From: an uncultured Eubacteriales bacterium
GTDB taxonomy: Bacteria; Bacillota; Clostridia; Christensenellales; Aristaeellaceae
Length of the DNA stretch: 38,150 bases
Reading direction: 5' to 3'
NCBI GenBank assembly: GCA_900315585.1
Contig: OMZP01000021.1
Location: 1 to 38,150, forward strand
Position 1 is the stretch's first letter. Each line of letters opens with the position of its first letter. Below, in pieces: positions 17,298-24,991 of this stretch. The translations under genes were made by a program, and so were the position numbers. The notes below the pieces were generated by a model. That model searched no databases. It saw nothing but the letters and a program-made list of their open reading frames with translations, and was not told the DNA's origin.

Positions 17298-17334
17298 CCG
17301 TCCGCGGCAAATGCCGCGGACGGTTGTTTTTTTT
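17298..17334 (+). terminator. Strong intrinsic terminator of the sugar transporter operon
   Basis: A perfect 12-bp stem (CCGTCCGCGGCA, 17298-17309, with 17312-17323), a two-base loop, and TTGTTTTTTTT at 17324-17334. Confidence 0.92.
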
Positions 17335-17347
17335 GTTAATCCGGCTA

Positions 17348-17377
17348 TTGACCGGAGTGATACCTGTCGGTTATAAT
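17348..17377 (+). promoter_or_regulatory. Promoter of the binding-protein / receptor operon
   Basis: TTGACC at 17348-17353 and TATAAT at 17372-17377 with an 18-base spacer, right after the terminator of the sugar operon. The leader is about 50 bases. Confidence 0.8.
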
Positions 17378-17432
17378 ATAAGCTAGAATACCAGAATTAT
17401 GCCATAGCGGTTCGATGCGGTGAGGTGAGTGT

Positions 17433-18362
17433 ATGAGAAGAACGGTTCGTTGGCTCGGCCTCGCGCTGGCGCTGCTGATCGCGGCGCTGTCGGCGGGCAA
17501 CCCCTGCCTGGGCGAGGAGACCGTGAACTACGTGGAGAACCAGTGGAACTTCGTGGACGGCTCCATGGACATCAGCGAGGGCATCCCGAAGAGCGTCACC
17601 GAGGGGGCGCTGGTGCGCATCCGGGAGGCCGGGGTGCTGCGGGTGGCCACCGAGCCCTATTACCCGCCCCAGGAGTTCATCGACCCGGATTTCTCCGGCC
17701 AGGAGACGTATCAGGGCGCGGACATGGAGCTGGCGCGCACCATCGCCCGGAAGATGGGCGTGGAGCTGGAGATCGTGCCGATGGAGTTCACCCAGGTGCT
17801 GAATGCCGTGCGGGACGGCGCGTGCGACCTCGCCATCTCCGCCCTTTCCTTCACGCCCGCCCGCGCCTCGATGGTGGAGATGTCCAAGGGCTACAACTAC
17901 GCCGGTGAGGATGCCGGCAGCGCCCTTCTGATCCGGGAGGCGGATCTGGAGGTCATCACCGGCGTGGAGGATCTGGCGGGCCGGGACATCGTGGCCCAGA
18001 GCGGCTCCCTTCAGGAGACGCTGCTGGCCGAGAACGTTTTCCACTACCATGAGTTCCGTCGGCTGGGCACCATCACGGAGGTCTACGAGGCCGTTCGCAC
18101 CGGCGACGCGGACGCGGCCATGGTGGATCTCGATTCCGCCCGGGGCTATATCGACGGCAATCCGGAATGCGCGCTGACGCTGGTGCCGAACGTGCAGTTT
18201 CAGCTGGAGGAACAATTCGACGGAGACCGCGTGGCGGGGAAGAAGGGCGAGCTGGCGCTGATGTACTTTGTCAACGGCGTGATCGACGAGCTGCTGGCAT
18301 CGGGGCAGTACCGCGAATGGTACGACCGGTACGAGGCCCGCGCCGCCGAGCTGGGACTGTAG
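17433..18362 (+). CDS. Family-3 extracellular solute-binding protein
   Basis: The 309-residue protein carries the bacterial extracellular solute-binding family 3 pattern: a hydrophobic signal (about 8-22), GVLRVATEPYYPPQEF, GADMELARTIARKMGVELEIVPMEF, ACDLAISALSFTPARASMVEMSKGY and DLAGRDIVAQSGSLQ. Relatives bind amino acids or similar small molecules. The signal region has a Cys near residue 25 (GNPCLGEE), but this is not a normal lipobox. No permease or ATPase gene follows. Instead, 37 bases on, comes a huge HD-GYP receptor gene, so a sensory role is likely, as in receptors whose sensor domains are family-3 binding folds. The natural ligand is unknown. Confidence 0.85.
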   Translation: MRRTVRWLGLALALLIAALSAGNPCLGEETVNYVENQWNFVDGSMDISEGIPKSVTEGALVRIREAGVLRVATEPYYPPQEFIDPDFSGQETYQGADMELARTIARKMGVELEIVPMEFTQVLNAVRDGACDLAISALSFTPARASMVEMSKGYNYAGEDAGSALLIREADLEVITGVEDLAGRDIVAQSGSLQETLLAENVFHYHEFRRLGTITEVYEAVRTGDADAAMVDLDSARGYIDGNPECALTLVPNVQFQLEEQFDGDRVAGKKGELALMYFVNGVIDELLASGQYREWYDRYEARAAELGL

Positions 18363-18399
18363 GCGTCGGGAACCGACCAGGGGAGAGAGGCGAGGGCTA

Positions 18400-21300
18400 T
18401 TGAAACGCTGGAAGACCATCAACATCGGGCTGTTTGTCGCCCTTTGCATATTGCTGAACTACGCGGGCAGGACGCTGGCGCAGAGGCTGAGCCTGCCTCT
18501 GTGGCTGGATTCCTTCGGCACGGTGCTCTGCGCCTACGTGGGCGGGCCCGTCTGCGGCGCCATCGTGGGCGCGACGGGCAACCTGATCTACGGCATGGCC
18601 AACGGCATCTCCTACGTCTATGCCGTCACCAGCATCATCCTGGGCGTCATCGTGGGCGTCGCGGGCCAGCGCGGCAAGCTGAGGGACATGTTCTCGACGA
18701 TGTACGTGGCGGCCATGGCGGCCTTCGCGGCCATCGTGGTGTCGCTGCCGCTGAACCTGATCTTCTACGGCGGGAACACCGGCAACCTCTGGGGCGACGG
18801 CGTGATCGGCTATCTGCGGGAGCGGGGCGCGCCGCTGCTGCTGTGCCAGATTCTGGGCCAGTCCTACGTGGACTTCCTGGACAAGGTGCTGACGATGGTG
18901 ATGCTGCATCTGGTGATCGTCGCGGTTCGCGCCGTTCGCGGGGCGCGGGACAAGGGCGCGGCGGCCCAGGCGGAGAAGGCGGCAGCGCTGCTGCTGGCCT
19001 GTCTGTTCGCCGCGGCGGGCATGGCCGTGCCGTCGGCCCGGGCGGAGTCCTCGGTGGACGTGATCGACTACAACGACTATGTGCAGACCATCTACGCCAG
19101 TCAAAACGGCCTGCCCAGCGGCGAGGCCAACGATATTGCCCAGACCAACGACGGCATCCTATGGATCGGCACCTACGCCGGCCTCTACCGCTACAACGGG
19201 CGGGAGTTTCGCTGGATGGACAACTATGAGTCCGTGCGCAACGTGAACTGCCTGTACGTGGACGAGGAGGGCCGCCTCTGGATCGGCACCAACGACAACG
19301 GCCTGTCCATCTGCATCAACGAGCAGATTTCTAACGTGGTGGACGAGTCCAGGGGCCTGCCCTCGAACTCCGTTCGCGCCATCATACAGTCCTCCGACGG
19401 TTACTACTATGTGGGCACCACCGGCAGCATGCAGATTCTCACGCTGCACAACGGCTTGCACCTGGTGAACACCCAGTGGGAGGTCAATTACTGCGACAAG
19501 CTGGCTGCGGATCAGAACGGCCACGTGGCCGCGGTCACCTCCAACGGGCGGATGTTTCTGATGGAGAAGGGCCAGATTCTGAGCTCCATCCAGCTGTCCG
19601 GCGACGGGGAACAGTTCAACACCGTGGCCTTCGACGAGGACGGCGTGCTGCTGGCGGGCACCACCGGCGACCGCATCTACGTCTACGAGGTGGGGAACGG
19701 CCGCTTTGAGGAGCGGGACGTGCGCACCTGCGAGGGCCTGAAGAGCCTGAACGACCTGTATTACCTGGACGACGGAGAGCTGTTCGTGATCGCCGACAAC
19801 GGCGTGGGCTACATCAGCCGGGAGCACGAGTTCGAGGCCATCAACACCAACAACTTCAACAACTCCATCGACAACATGCTCATCGACTACCAGGGCAACC
19901 TGTGGTTCACGAGCTCCCGGCTGGGCCTGCTGCGCATGGCGCCCTCGGCCTTCAAGGACGTGTACAGCACCGTCGGCATGGAGAGCCGCGTGGTGAACGC
20001 GGTGGAGAAATGGCGCGGAGAATACTACTTCGGCACCGACAAGGGCCTGGACGTGGTGGACGAGGCCTGCAAGCGACAGATCCATAACGAGCTGACGGAG
20101 CAGCTGGACGGCGTGCGCATCCGCTGTCTGCGGGTGGATTCCGGCGGCGCGCTCTGGATTTGCACCTACGGCAGCGGCCTGATCGAGGTGGAGGCCGACG
20201 GCAGCCAGTACGTCTACAGCGCGCAGAACGGCAGCTTCGGCAACCGGGCCCGCGTGGTGGCGGAGCTTTCCGACGGCACCATCCTGGCCGGCGGCGACAC
20301 CGGCATCTCCTTCATCCGGGATCACCAGGTCGTGAACACCGTCGGCTATTCCGACGGCCTGATCAACAGCATGATCCTCACCGCCACCGAGCTTTCCGAC
20401 GGCACGATCCTCGTCGGCACCGACGGCGACGGCATCGCCGTGCTCCAGGACGGCCGGGTGGATCGGATGCTCACCCGCGCCGACGGCCTGTCGAGCGAGG
20501 TCATTCTGCGCACCGTGGCGGATCCGGCCTCCGGCGGCGTGTTCATCGTCACCAGCAACGGCCTGTGCTATATGGACGAGGACGGCGCGATTCGCACGCT
20601 GGACAATTTCCCCTACTTCAACAACTACGACATCTGGGCCAGGGACAGGGACACCCTGTTTGTGATGAGCAGCGCCGGCATCTACGTGGTCAACCGCGGC
20701 GACCTGCTCTCCGGCAATATGAGCATCGCCTATGACCTGCTGGACGCCAAGCGCGGCCTGAACAGCGCCATCACGGCCAACTCCTGGAACTATTGCGACG
20801 AGAACGGCGACCTGTTCCTGCCCTGCGACAACGGCGTGTTCATCATCGACACCGCCCGCTACACCGCCGGAACCAGCTCCTACCGCATGTCGGTGAGCAC
20901 CGTGAAGCTGGACAACGAGATCCAGCGCATCGAGCGGGGCAGCCCCATCGAGATCGGCCGAGGCGTGACCAAGGTGGAGATGTACCCGGAGGTCATCAAC
21001 TACACCATTCAGGATCCCAACGTGGGCTACTGGCTGGAGGGCTTCGACGCGGACTGGACCATCCTGCCCCAGTCCAGCCTGGGCACCATCACCTACACCA
21101 ACCTGCCCACCGGCACCTATACCTTCCACCTGGCCGTGTTTGACAACAGCCAGGAGAACATCCTGGGCCAGCGGGACTACCAGCTGGTGAAGGCCCGGGA
21201 GATCTACGACAACGAGTGGTTCCTGATCTATATGATCGCCGTGCCCATGATCGCGGCGGGCTGGTTCAGCTGGTACATCGCCCGCACCCGCGTGCAGCGC

Positions 21301-22035
21301 ATGCTGGATCTGCAGCGGCGGGAGCTGGATCTGGCCAACAAGAAGATCCAGATGGGCAACGAGACCATCATCGCCATCGCCAAGGCCGTGGACGCCAAGG
21401 ACGAGCGCACCAGCCAGCATTCCCAGCGCGTCAGCCAGTATTCGGCGTTGATCGCCAGGGAGATGGGCATGAGCGACGAGGAGTGCGAAAACCTGCGGCG
21501 CACCGCGCTTTTGCACGACATCGGCAAGATTGGCATTCCGGATCGCATCCTCAACAAGCCCGGGCGATTGACGGACGAGGAGTACGCGATCATGAAGAGC
21601 CACGTCACCCGCGGCGCGGAGATCCTGAAGGATTTTACGCTGCTGGATCACGTGGTGGACGGCGCCCGCTATCACCATGAGAAGTACGACGGCACGGGCT
21701 ATCCCGACAGACTGAAGGGCGAGGACATCCCGCTGTATGGCCGCATCATCGGCGTGGCCGACGCCTTCGACGCCATGACCGCCAACCGCGTCTACCGCAA
21801 GCAGATGGACTTCGGCTATGTGCTGGACGAGATGCGCCGGTGCAGCGGCACCCAGTTTGACCCCAGGTTTGTGGACATCCTGCTCAAGCTGATCGACGAG
21901 GGCAAGATCGACCTGAACGCGCTGTATCCGGTTCAGACGGACGACGCGCCGAAGACGGACGAGGAAGCCCGAAGGGTGGCCGAGGAACAGGCGAAGCAGG
22001 CGGAGAAGAAGCCCGACGACAAGGCCGCGGAGTGA
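18400..22035 (+). CDS. Chimeric membrane receptor: ECF-S-like domain, beta-propeller, Y_Y_Y, HD-GYP
   Basis: This 1211-residue protein has four parts. Residues about 8-180 form a multi-helix membrane domain resembling ECF transporter S components (LPLWLDSFGTVLCAYVGG, then GAIVGATGNLIYG). A further hydrophobic helix at about 190-208 ends in PSARAE, like an internal signal peptide. Residues about 215-830 hold many two-component-regulator propeller repeats (DGILWIGTYAGLYRYNG, GRLWIGTNDNGLS, DGTILVGTDGDGI), then a Y_Y_Y domain at about 868-935 and a helix at about 942-962. The C-terminal HD-GYP domain keeps H1039-D1040 (LLHDIGKIG) and G1100-Y1101-P1102, so c-di-GMP hydrolysis is plausible. The tail after 1170 is Glu/Lys-rich. 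The start is TTG at 18400 behind GGGGAGAGAGG. The extracellular sensor resembles Bacteroides hybrid two-component sensors, but the output is HD-GYP. Confidence 0.85.
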   Translation: MKRWKTINIGLFVALCILLNYAGRTLAQRLSLPLWLDSFGTVLCAYVGGPVCGAIVGATGNLIYGMANGISYVYAVTSIILGVIVGVAGQRGKLRDMFSTMYVAAMAAFAAIVVSLPLNLIFYGGNTGNLWGDGVIGYLRERGAPLLLCQILGQSYVDFLDKVLTMVMLHLVIVAVRAVRGARDKGAAAQAEKAAALLLACLFAAAGMAVPSARAESSVDVIDYNDYVQTIYASQNGLPSGEANDIAQTNDGILWIGTYAGLYRYNGREFRWMDNYESVRNVNCLYVDEEGRLWIGTNDNGLSICINEQISNVVDESRGLPSNSVRAIIQSSDGYYYVGTTGSMQILTLHNGLHLVNTQWEVNYCDKLAADQNGHVAAVTSNGRMFLMEKGQILSSIQLSGDGEQFNTVAFDEDGVLLAGTTGDRIYVYEVGNGRFEERDVRTCEGLKSLNDLYYLDDGELFVIADNGVGYISREHEFEAINTNNFNNSIDNMLIDYQGNLWFTSSRLGLLRMAPSAFKDVYSTVGMESRVVNAVEKWRGEYYFGTDKGLDVVDEACKRQIHNELTEQLDGVRIRCLRVDSGGALWICTYGSGLIEVEADGSQYVYSAQNGSFGNRARVVAELSDGTILAGGDTGISFIRDHQVVNTVGYSDGLINSMILTATELSDGTILVGTDGDGIAVLQDGRVDRMLTRADGLSSEVILRTVADPASGGVFIVTSNGLCYMDEDGAIRTLDNFPYFNNYDIWARDRDTLFVMSSAGIYVVNRGDLLSGNMSIAYDLLDAKRGLNSAITANSWNYCDENGDLFLPCDNGVFIIDTARYTAGTSSYRMSVSTVKLDNEIQRIERGSPIEIGRGVTKVEMYPEVINYTIQDPNVGYWLEGFDADWTILPQSSLGTITYTNLPTGTYTFHLAVFDNSQENILGQRDYQLVKAREIYDNEWFLIYMIAVPMIAAGWFSWYIARTRVQRMLDLQRRELDLANKKIQMGNETIIAIAKAVDAKDERTSQHSQRVSQYSALIAREMGMSDEECENLRRTALLHDIGKIGIPDRILNKPGRLTDEEYAIMKSHVTRGAEILKDFTLLDHVVDGARYHHEKYDGTGYPDRLKGEDIPLYGRIIGVADAFDAMTANRVYRKQMDFGYVLDEMRRCSGTQFDPRFVDILLKLIDEGKIDLNALYPVQTDDAPKTDEEARRVAEEQAKQAEKKPDDKAAE

Positions 22036-22055
22036 CCGGAAGGGAGGGGATGCGC

Positions 22056-23246
22056 ATGAAGCGCGTATACATCACAACCGCCATCGCCGCCCTGCTGGTG
22101 CTGGCCGTGTTCAGCTGGGCCTGTTCCTTCTGGGACTTCGCCCCCGGCGTCGAGACCATCAAGGTGGGCTTTATCTATGACAGCGACGAGAGCACGCCCT
22201 ACACCTACAACTTCATACTGGCGCAGCGAGCCCTGGAGAAAGAGCTGGGGGAGAAGGTCAAAATCTACACCCGCAGCAACGTGCCCGACGTGGGCGCGCT
22301 GGACGCCTCCCGGGAGCTGGTGGAACAGGGCTGCCGGGTCATATTCACCAACAACTATTCGGACGAGATCGTGGAGGCGGCGGAGGCGTTTCCCCAGGTG
22401 CAGTTCTGCCAGAACGGCTACAACAGCGGCAAGCATGAGAACACCCCCGCCAACTACCACACCTTCAACGCCACCATCTACCAGGGCCGCTACGTGACCG
22501 GCGTGGCCGCGGGCATGAAGCTGAAGGATTGGATCGACAACGGCGCGCTCACCGCCGAGGAGGCCCTGGTGGGCTATGTGGGCGCCTTCCCGTCGGTGGA
22601 GATCATCTCCGGCTACACGGCCTTCCTGCTGGGCGTGCGCTCGGTGGTGCCCGAGGCCGTGATGCGCGTGCGCTACACCGGCGTGTGGAGCAGCTACAGC
22701 CGGGAGAAGTCCGCCGCCAAGGCCCTGATCGAGGAGGGCTGCGTGTTGATCGCCCAGCACACGGACACCATCGGCCCTGCCGTGGCCTGCGAGGAGGCCG
22801 GCGCCTCCCAAAGGGTGATCCACGTGGGCTACAACCAGAACATGATCGACATCGCCCCCAACACCTCCCTCATCAGCACCCGCGTGAATTGGGCGCCCTA
22901 TGTGGTGGCCGCCACCCAGGCCGTGCTGGAGGGCCGGGAGATCGAGAAGAGCATGCCCGGCAGCGTCCATGGCAACGACGTCAGCGCCGGATTGGATCAG
23001 GGCTGGGTGGACGTGATGGAGCTGAACAAGCAGATCGCCGCCTATGGCACCGAGGAGCGGGTGAACCGCACCATCGAGGCGCTGAAAAAGGGAACCCTGG
23101 AGGTGTTCAAGGGGGATTACATCGGCGTGAACCTGAACGACCCGAAGGACGTGATCGACCTCTCCAACGGCTACAAGGAGAACGAGACCGCCTCCTGGCC
23201 CACCTTCGGCTATCTGCTGAGCGACATCATCACGGTGGACGAATAA
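22056..23246 (+). CDS. BMP/PnrA-family substrate-binding protein
   Basis: The 396-residue product has an N-terminal hydrophobic segment (about 5-22) and a BMP-family fold: IKVGFIYDSDESTPYTYNF, ALDASRELVEQGCRVIFTNNY, YQGRYVTGVAAGMKL, GYVGAFPSVEIISGYTAFLLGV and VLIAQHTDTIGPAVACEEAG. Characterised relatives (PnrA, BmpA) bind purine nucleosides, so a nucleoside ligand is a reasonable guess. The possible lipid-attachment Cys lies in FSWAC, a poor lipobox. AGGGAGG at 22041-22047 favours ATG 22056; ATG 22050 is an alternative. It starts 20 bases after the receptor stop and ends just before a terminator. No permease or ATPase is present. Confidence 0.87.
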   Translation: MKRVYITTAIAALLVLAVFSWACSFWDFAPGVETIKVGFIYDSDESTPYTYNFILAQRALEKELGEKVKIYTRSNVPDVGALDASRELVEQGCRVIFTNNYSDEIVEAAEAFPQVQFCQNGYNSGKHENTPANYHTFNATIYQGRYVTGVAAGMKLKDWIDNGALTAEEALVGYVGAFPSVEIISGYTAFLLGVRSVVPEAVMRVRYTGVWSSYSREKSAAKALIEEGCVLIAQHTDTIGPAVACEEAGASQRVIHVGYNQNMIDIAPNTSLISTRVNWAPYVVAATQAVLEGREIEKSMPGSVHGNDVSAGLDQGWVDVMELNKQIAAYGTEERVNRTIEALKKGTLEVFKGDYIGVNLNDPKDVIDLSNGYKENETASWPTFGYLLSDIITVDE

Positions 23247-23254
23247 TCGGCGTC

Positions 23255-23291
23255 AAAACCCCGCCTTTGCACTGGACAAGGGCGGGGTTTT
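23255..23291 (+). terminator. Terminator of the receptor operon, overlapping the pgi promoter
   Basis: AAAACCCCGCC (23255-23265) pairs with GGCGGGGTTTT (23281-23291) around a 15-base loop. The T side of the stem supplies the U run. Confidence 0.8.
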
Positions 23292-23301
23292 GCATTATAA
23301 T
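23273..23301 (+). promoter_or_regulatory. pgi promoter embedded in the terminator
   Basis: TGGACA at 23273-23278 lies in the terminator loop, and a perfect TATAAT at 23296-23301 follows after 17 bases, just past the hairpin. Termination of one unit and initiation of the next share the same 47 bases. Confidence 0.7.
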
Positions 23302-23341
23302 TGAAGCATCAATAGAGCACATTGCGGAAAGGATGTTTGCC

Positions 23342-24925
23342 ATGATTTCCTGGAAGAATTTGAATACCCTCGCGTCCTACGAGAAGCTGGCGGCGCTGAA
23401 GGGCCGCGTGAACCTGGCCGAGGCCATGTCCGGCGAGGGCGGCGCGAAGCGCGTCGCGGAGTACGCCGCGCCCATGGCGGGCGGCCTCGCCTACAACTAC
23501 GCCGCCAAGGCCGTGGACGGGGAAGTGCTTGACGCGCTGCAGGCGCTGGCCGACGAGGCCCAGCTGACCGAGAAGTACGACGCGCTGCTGGGCGGCGAGA
23601 TCATCAACACCGGCGAGAAGCGCCGGGTGCTCCACCAGCTCACCCGCGGCCAGCAGGCCGGGGCCGTGGTGGTGGACGGCGTGGACAAGCGGGCGTTCTA
23701 CGTATCCCAGCAGCAGAAGGCCGCGGAGTTTGCCAGGAAGGTGCACAGCGGCGAGATCGCCAACGCCGCGGGCGAGAAGTTCACCACGGTGGTGCAGATC
23801 GGCATCGGCGGCAGCGACCTCGGCCCCCGCGCCATGTACCTGGCCCTGGAGCAGTGGGCCAAGCAGAACAATACCCTGAAGCTGGAAGCCCGTTTCATCA
23901 GCAACGTGGACCCGGACGACGCCGCCAGCGTTTTGAAGAGCATCGACGTGGCCCACTCCCTATTCGTGCTGGTGTCCAAGTCCGGCACGACCCTGGAGAC
24001 CCTGACCAACGAGGCCTTTGTGAAGGACGCGCTGAAGAACGCGGGCCTGGACGCCTCGAAGCACATGGTGGCCGTCACCAGCGAGACCTCGCCCCTGGCC
24101 TCCAGCAGCGACTACCTGGCCGCCTTCTTCATGGACGACTTCATCGGCGGCCGCTATTCCTCCACCAGCTGCGTGGGCGGCGTGGTGCTGTCCCTGGCCT
24201 TCGGCCCGGAGGTGTTCGCCCGCTTCCTGGAGGGCGCGGCCCAGGCCGACGCCACCGCAAAGGAGAAGGACATCCGTAAAAACCCGGCCATGCTGGACGC
24301 GCTGATCGGCGTGTACGAGCGCAACGTGCTGGGCTATCCCGCCACGGCGGTGCTGCCCTATTCCCAGGCGCTCAGCCGCTTCCCGGCCCACCTGCAGCAG
24401 CTGGACATGGAGTCCAACGGCAAGTCCGTGAACCGCTTCGGCGAGCCCATCGACTACGTGACCGGCCCGGTGATCTTCGGCGAGCCCGGCACCAACGGCC
24501 AGCACTCCTTCTACCAGCTCCTGCACCAGGGCACTGACATCATCCCGCTACAGTTCGTGGGCTTCCGCAAGAACCAGGCGGGCATGGACGTGGACATCCA
24601 GGGCAGCACCAGTCAGCAGAAGCTGTGCGCCAACGTGGCCGCCCAGATCATGGCCTTCGCCTGCGGCAAGGCGGACGACAATCCCAACAAGGCCTTCGCC
24701 GGCGGACGGCCCTCGTCCATCATCATTGGCGACCAGCTGACCCCCGAAGCCCTGGGCGCGCTGCTCAGCCACTTCGAGAACAAGGTCATGTTCCAGGGCT
24801 TCTGCTGGAACGTCAACTCCTTCGACCAGGAGGGCGTGCAGCTGGGCAAGGTGCTGGCCAAGCGGGTGCTGGCCCACGACACCGACGGCGCGCTGAAGGC
24901 CTACAGCGAGCTGCTGGACATCTGA
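23342..24925 (+). CDS. pgi: Glucose-6-phosphate isomerase
   Basis: The 527-residue enzyme interconverts glucose-6-phosphate and fructose-6-phosphate in glycolysis. It carries the family signatures: VQIGIGGSDLGPRAMY, VSKSGTTLETLTNE, and GEPGTNGQHSFYQLLHQG, which is the second PGI signature. The length and the TNGQHSF motif place it with the long E. coli-like type rather than the shorter, roughly 450-residue type common in Bacillota, which may reflect transfer or lineage preference. GGAAAGG at 23326-23332 is 9 bases before the ATG at 23342; an earlier ATG at 23333 is too close to it. It has its own promoter and a convergent terminator. Confidence 0.96.
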   Translation: MISWKNLNTLASYEKLAALKGRVNLAEAMSGEGGAKRVAEYAAPMAGGLAYNYAAKAVDGEVLDALQALADEAQLTEKYDALLGGEIINTGEKRRVLHQLTRGQQAGAVVVDGVDKRAFYVSQQQKAAEFARKVHSGEIANAAGEKFTTVVQIGIGGSDLGPRAMYLALEQWAKQNNTLKLEARFISNVDPDDAASVLKSIDVAHSLFVLVSKSGTTLETLTNEAFVKDALKNAGLDASKHMVAVTSETSPLASSSDYLAAFFMDDFIGGRYSSTSCVGGVVLSLAFGPEVFARFLEGAAQADATAKEKDIRKNPAMLDALIGVYERNVLGYPATAVLPYSQALSRFPAHLQQLDMESNGKSVNRFGEPIDYVTGPVIFGEPGTNGQHSFYQLLHQGTDIIPLQFVGFRKNQAGMDVDIQGSTSQQKLCANVAAQIMAFACGKADDNPNKAFAGGRPSSIIIGDQLTPEALGALLSHFENKVMFQGFCWNVNSFDQEGVQLGKVLAKRVLAHDTDGALKAYSELLDI

Positions 24926-24937
24926 GGCGAACAAACC

Positions 24938-24986
24938 AAAAGCCTTCCCCTGAAACGCGCCTATAGGCGCTGGGGAAGGCTTTTTT
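24938..24986. terminator. Bidirectional terminator between pgi and sbcC
   Basis: AAAAGCCTTCCCC (24938-24950) is mirrored by GGGGAAGGC plus six T (24972-24986). The A and T runs on both sides let it end both converging genes. The stem sequence is the same as the ends of the dispersed palindromic elements at 6355 and 8869. Confidence 0.85.
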
Positions 24987-24991
24987 CGTCG

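Noticed and set aside
19159..21678. 839-codon open frame antisense to the receptor gene
   Set aside because: High GC at third positions opens antisense frames; the translation is His/Val/Gly-rich with no domain, and the sense gene has clear motifs.
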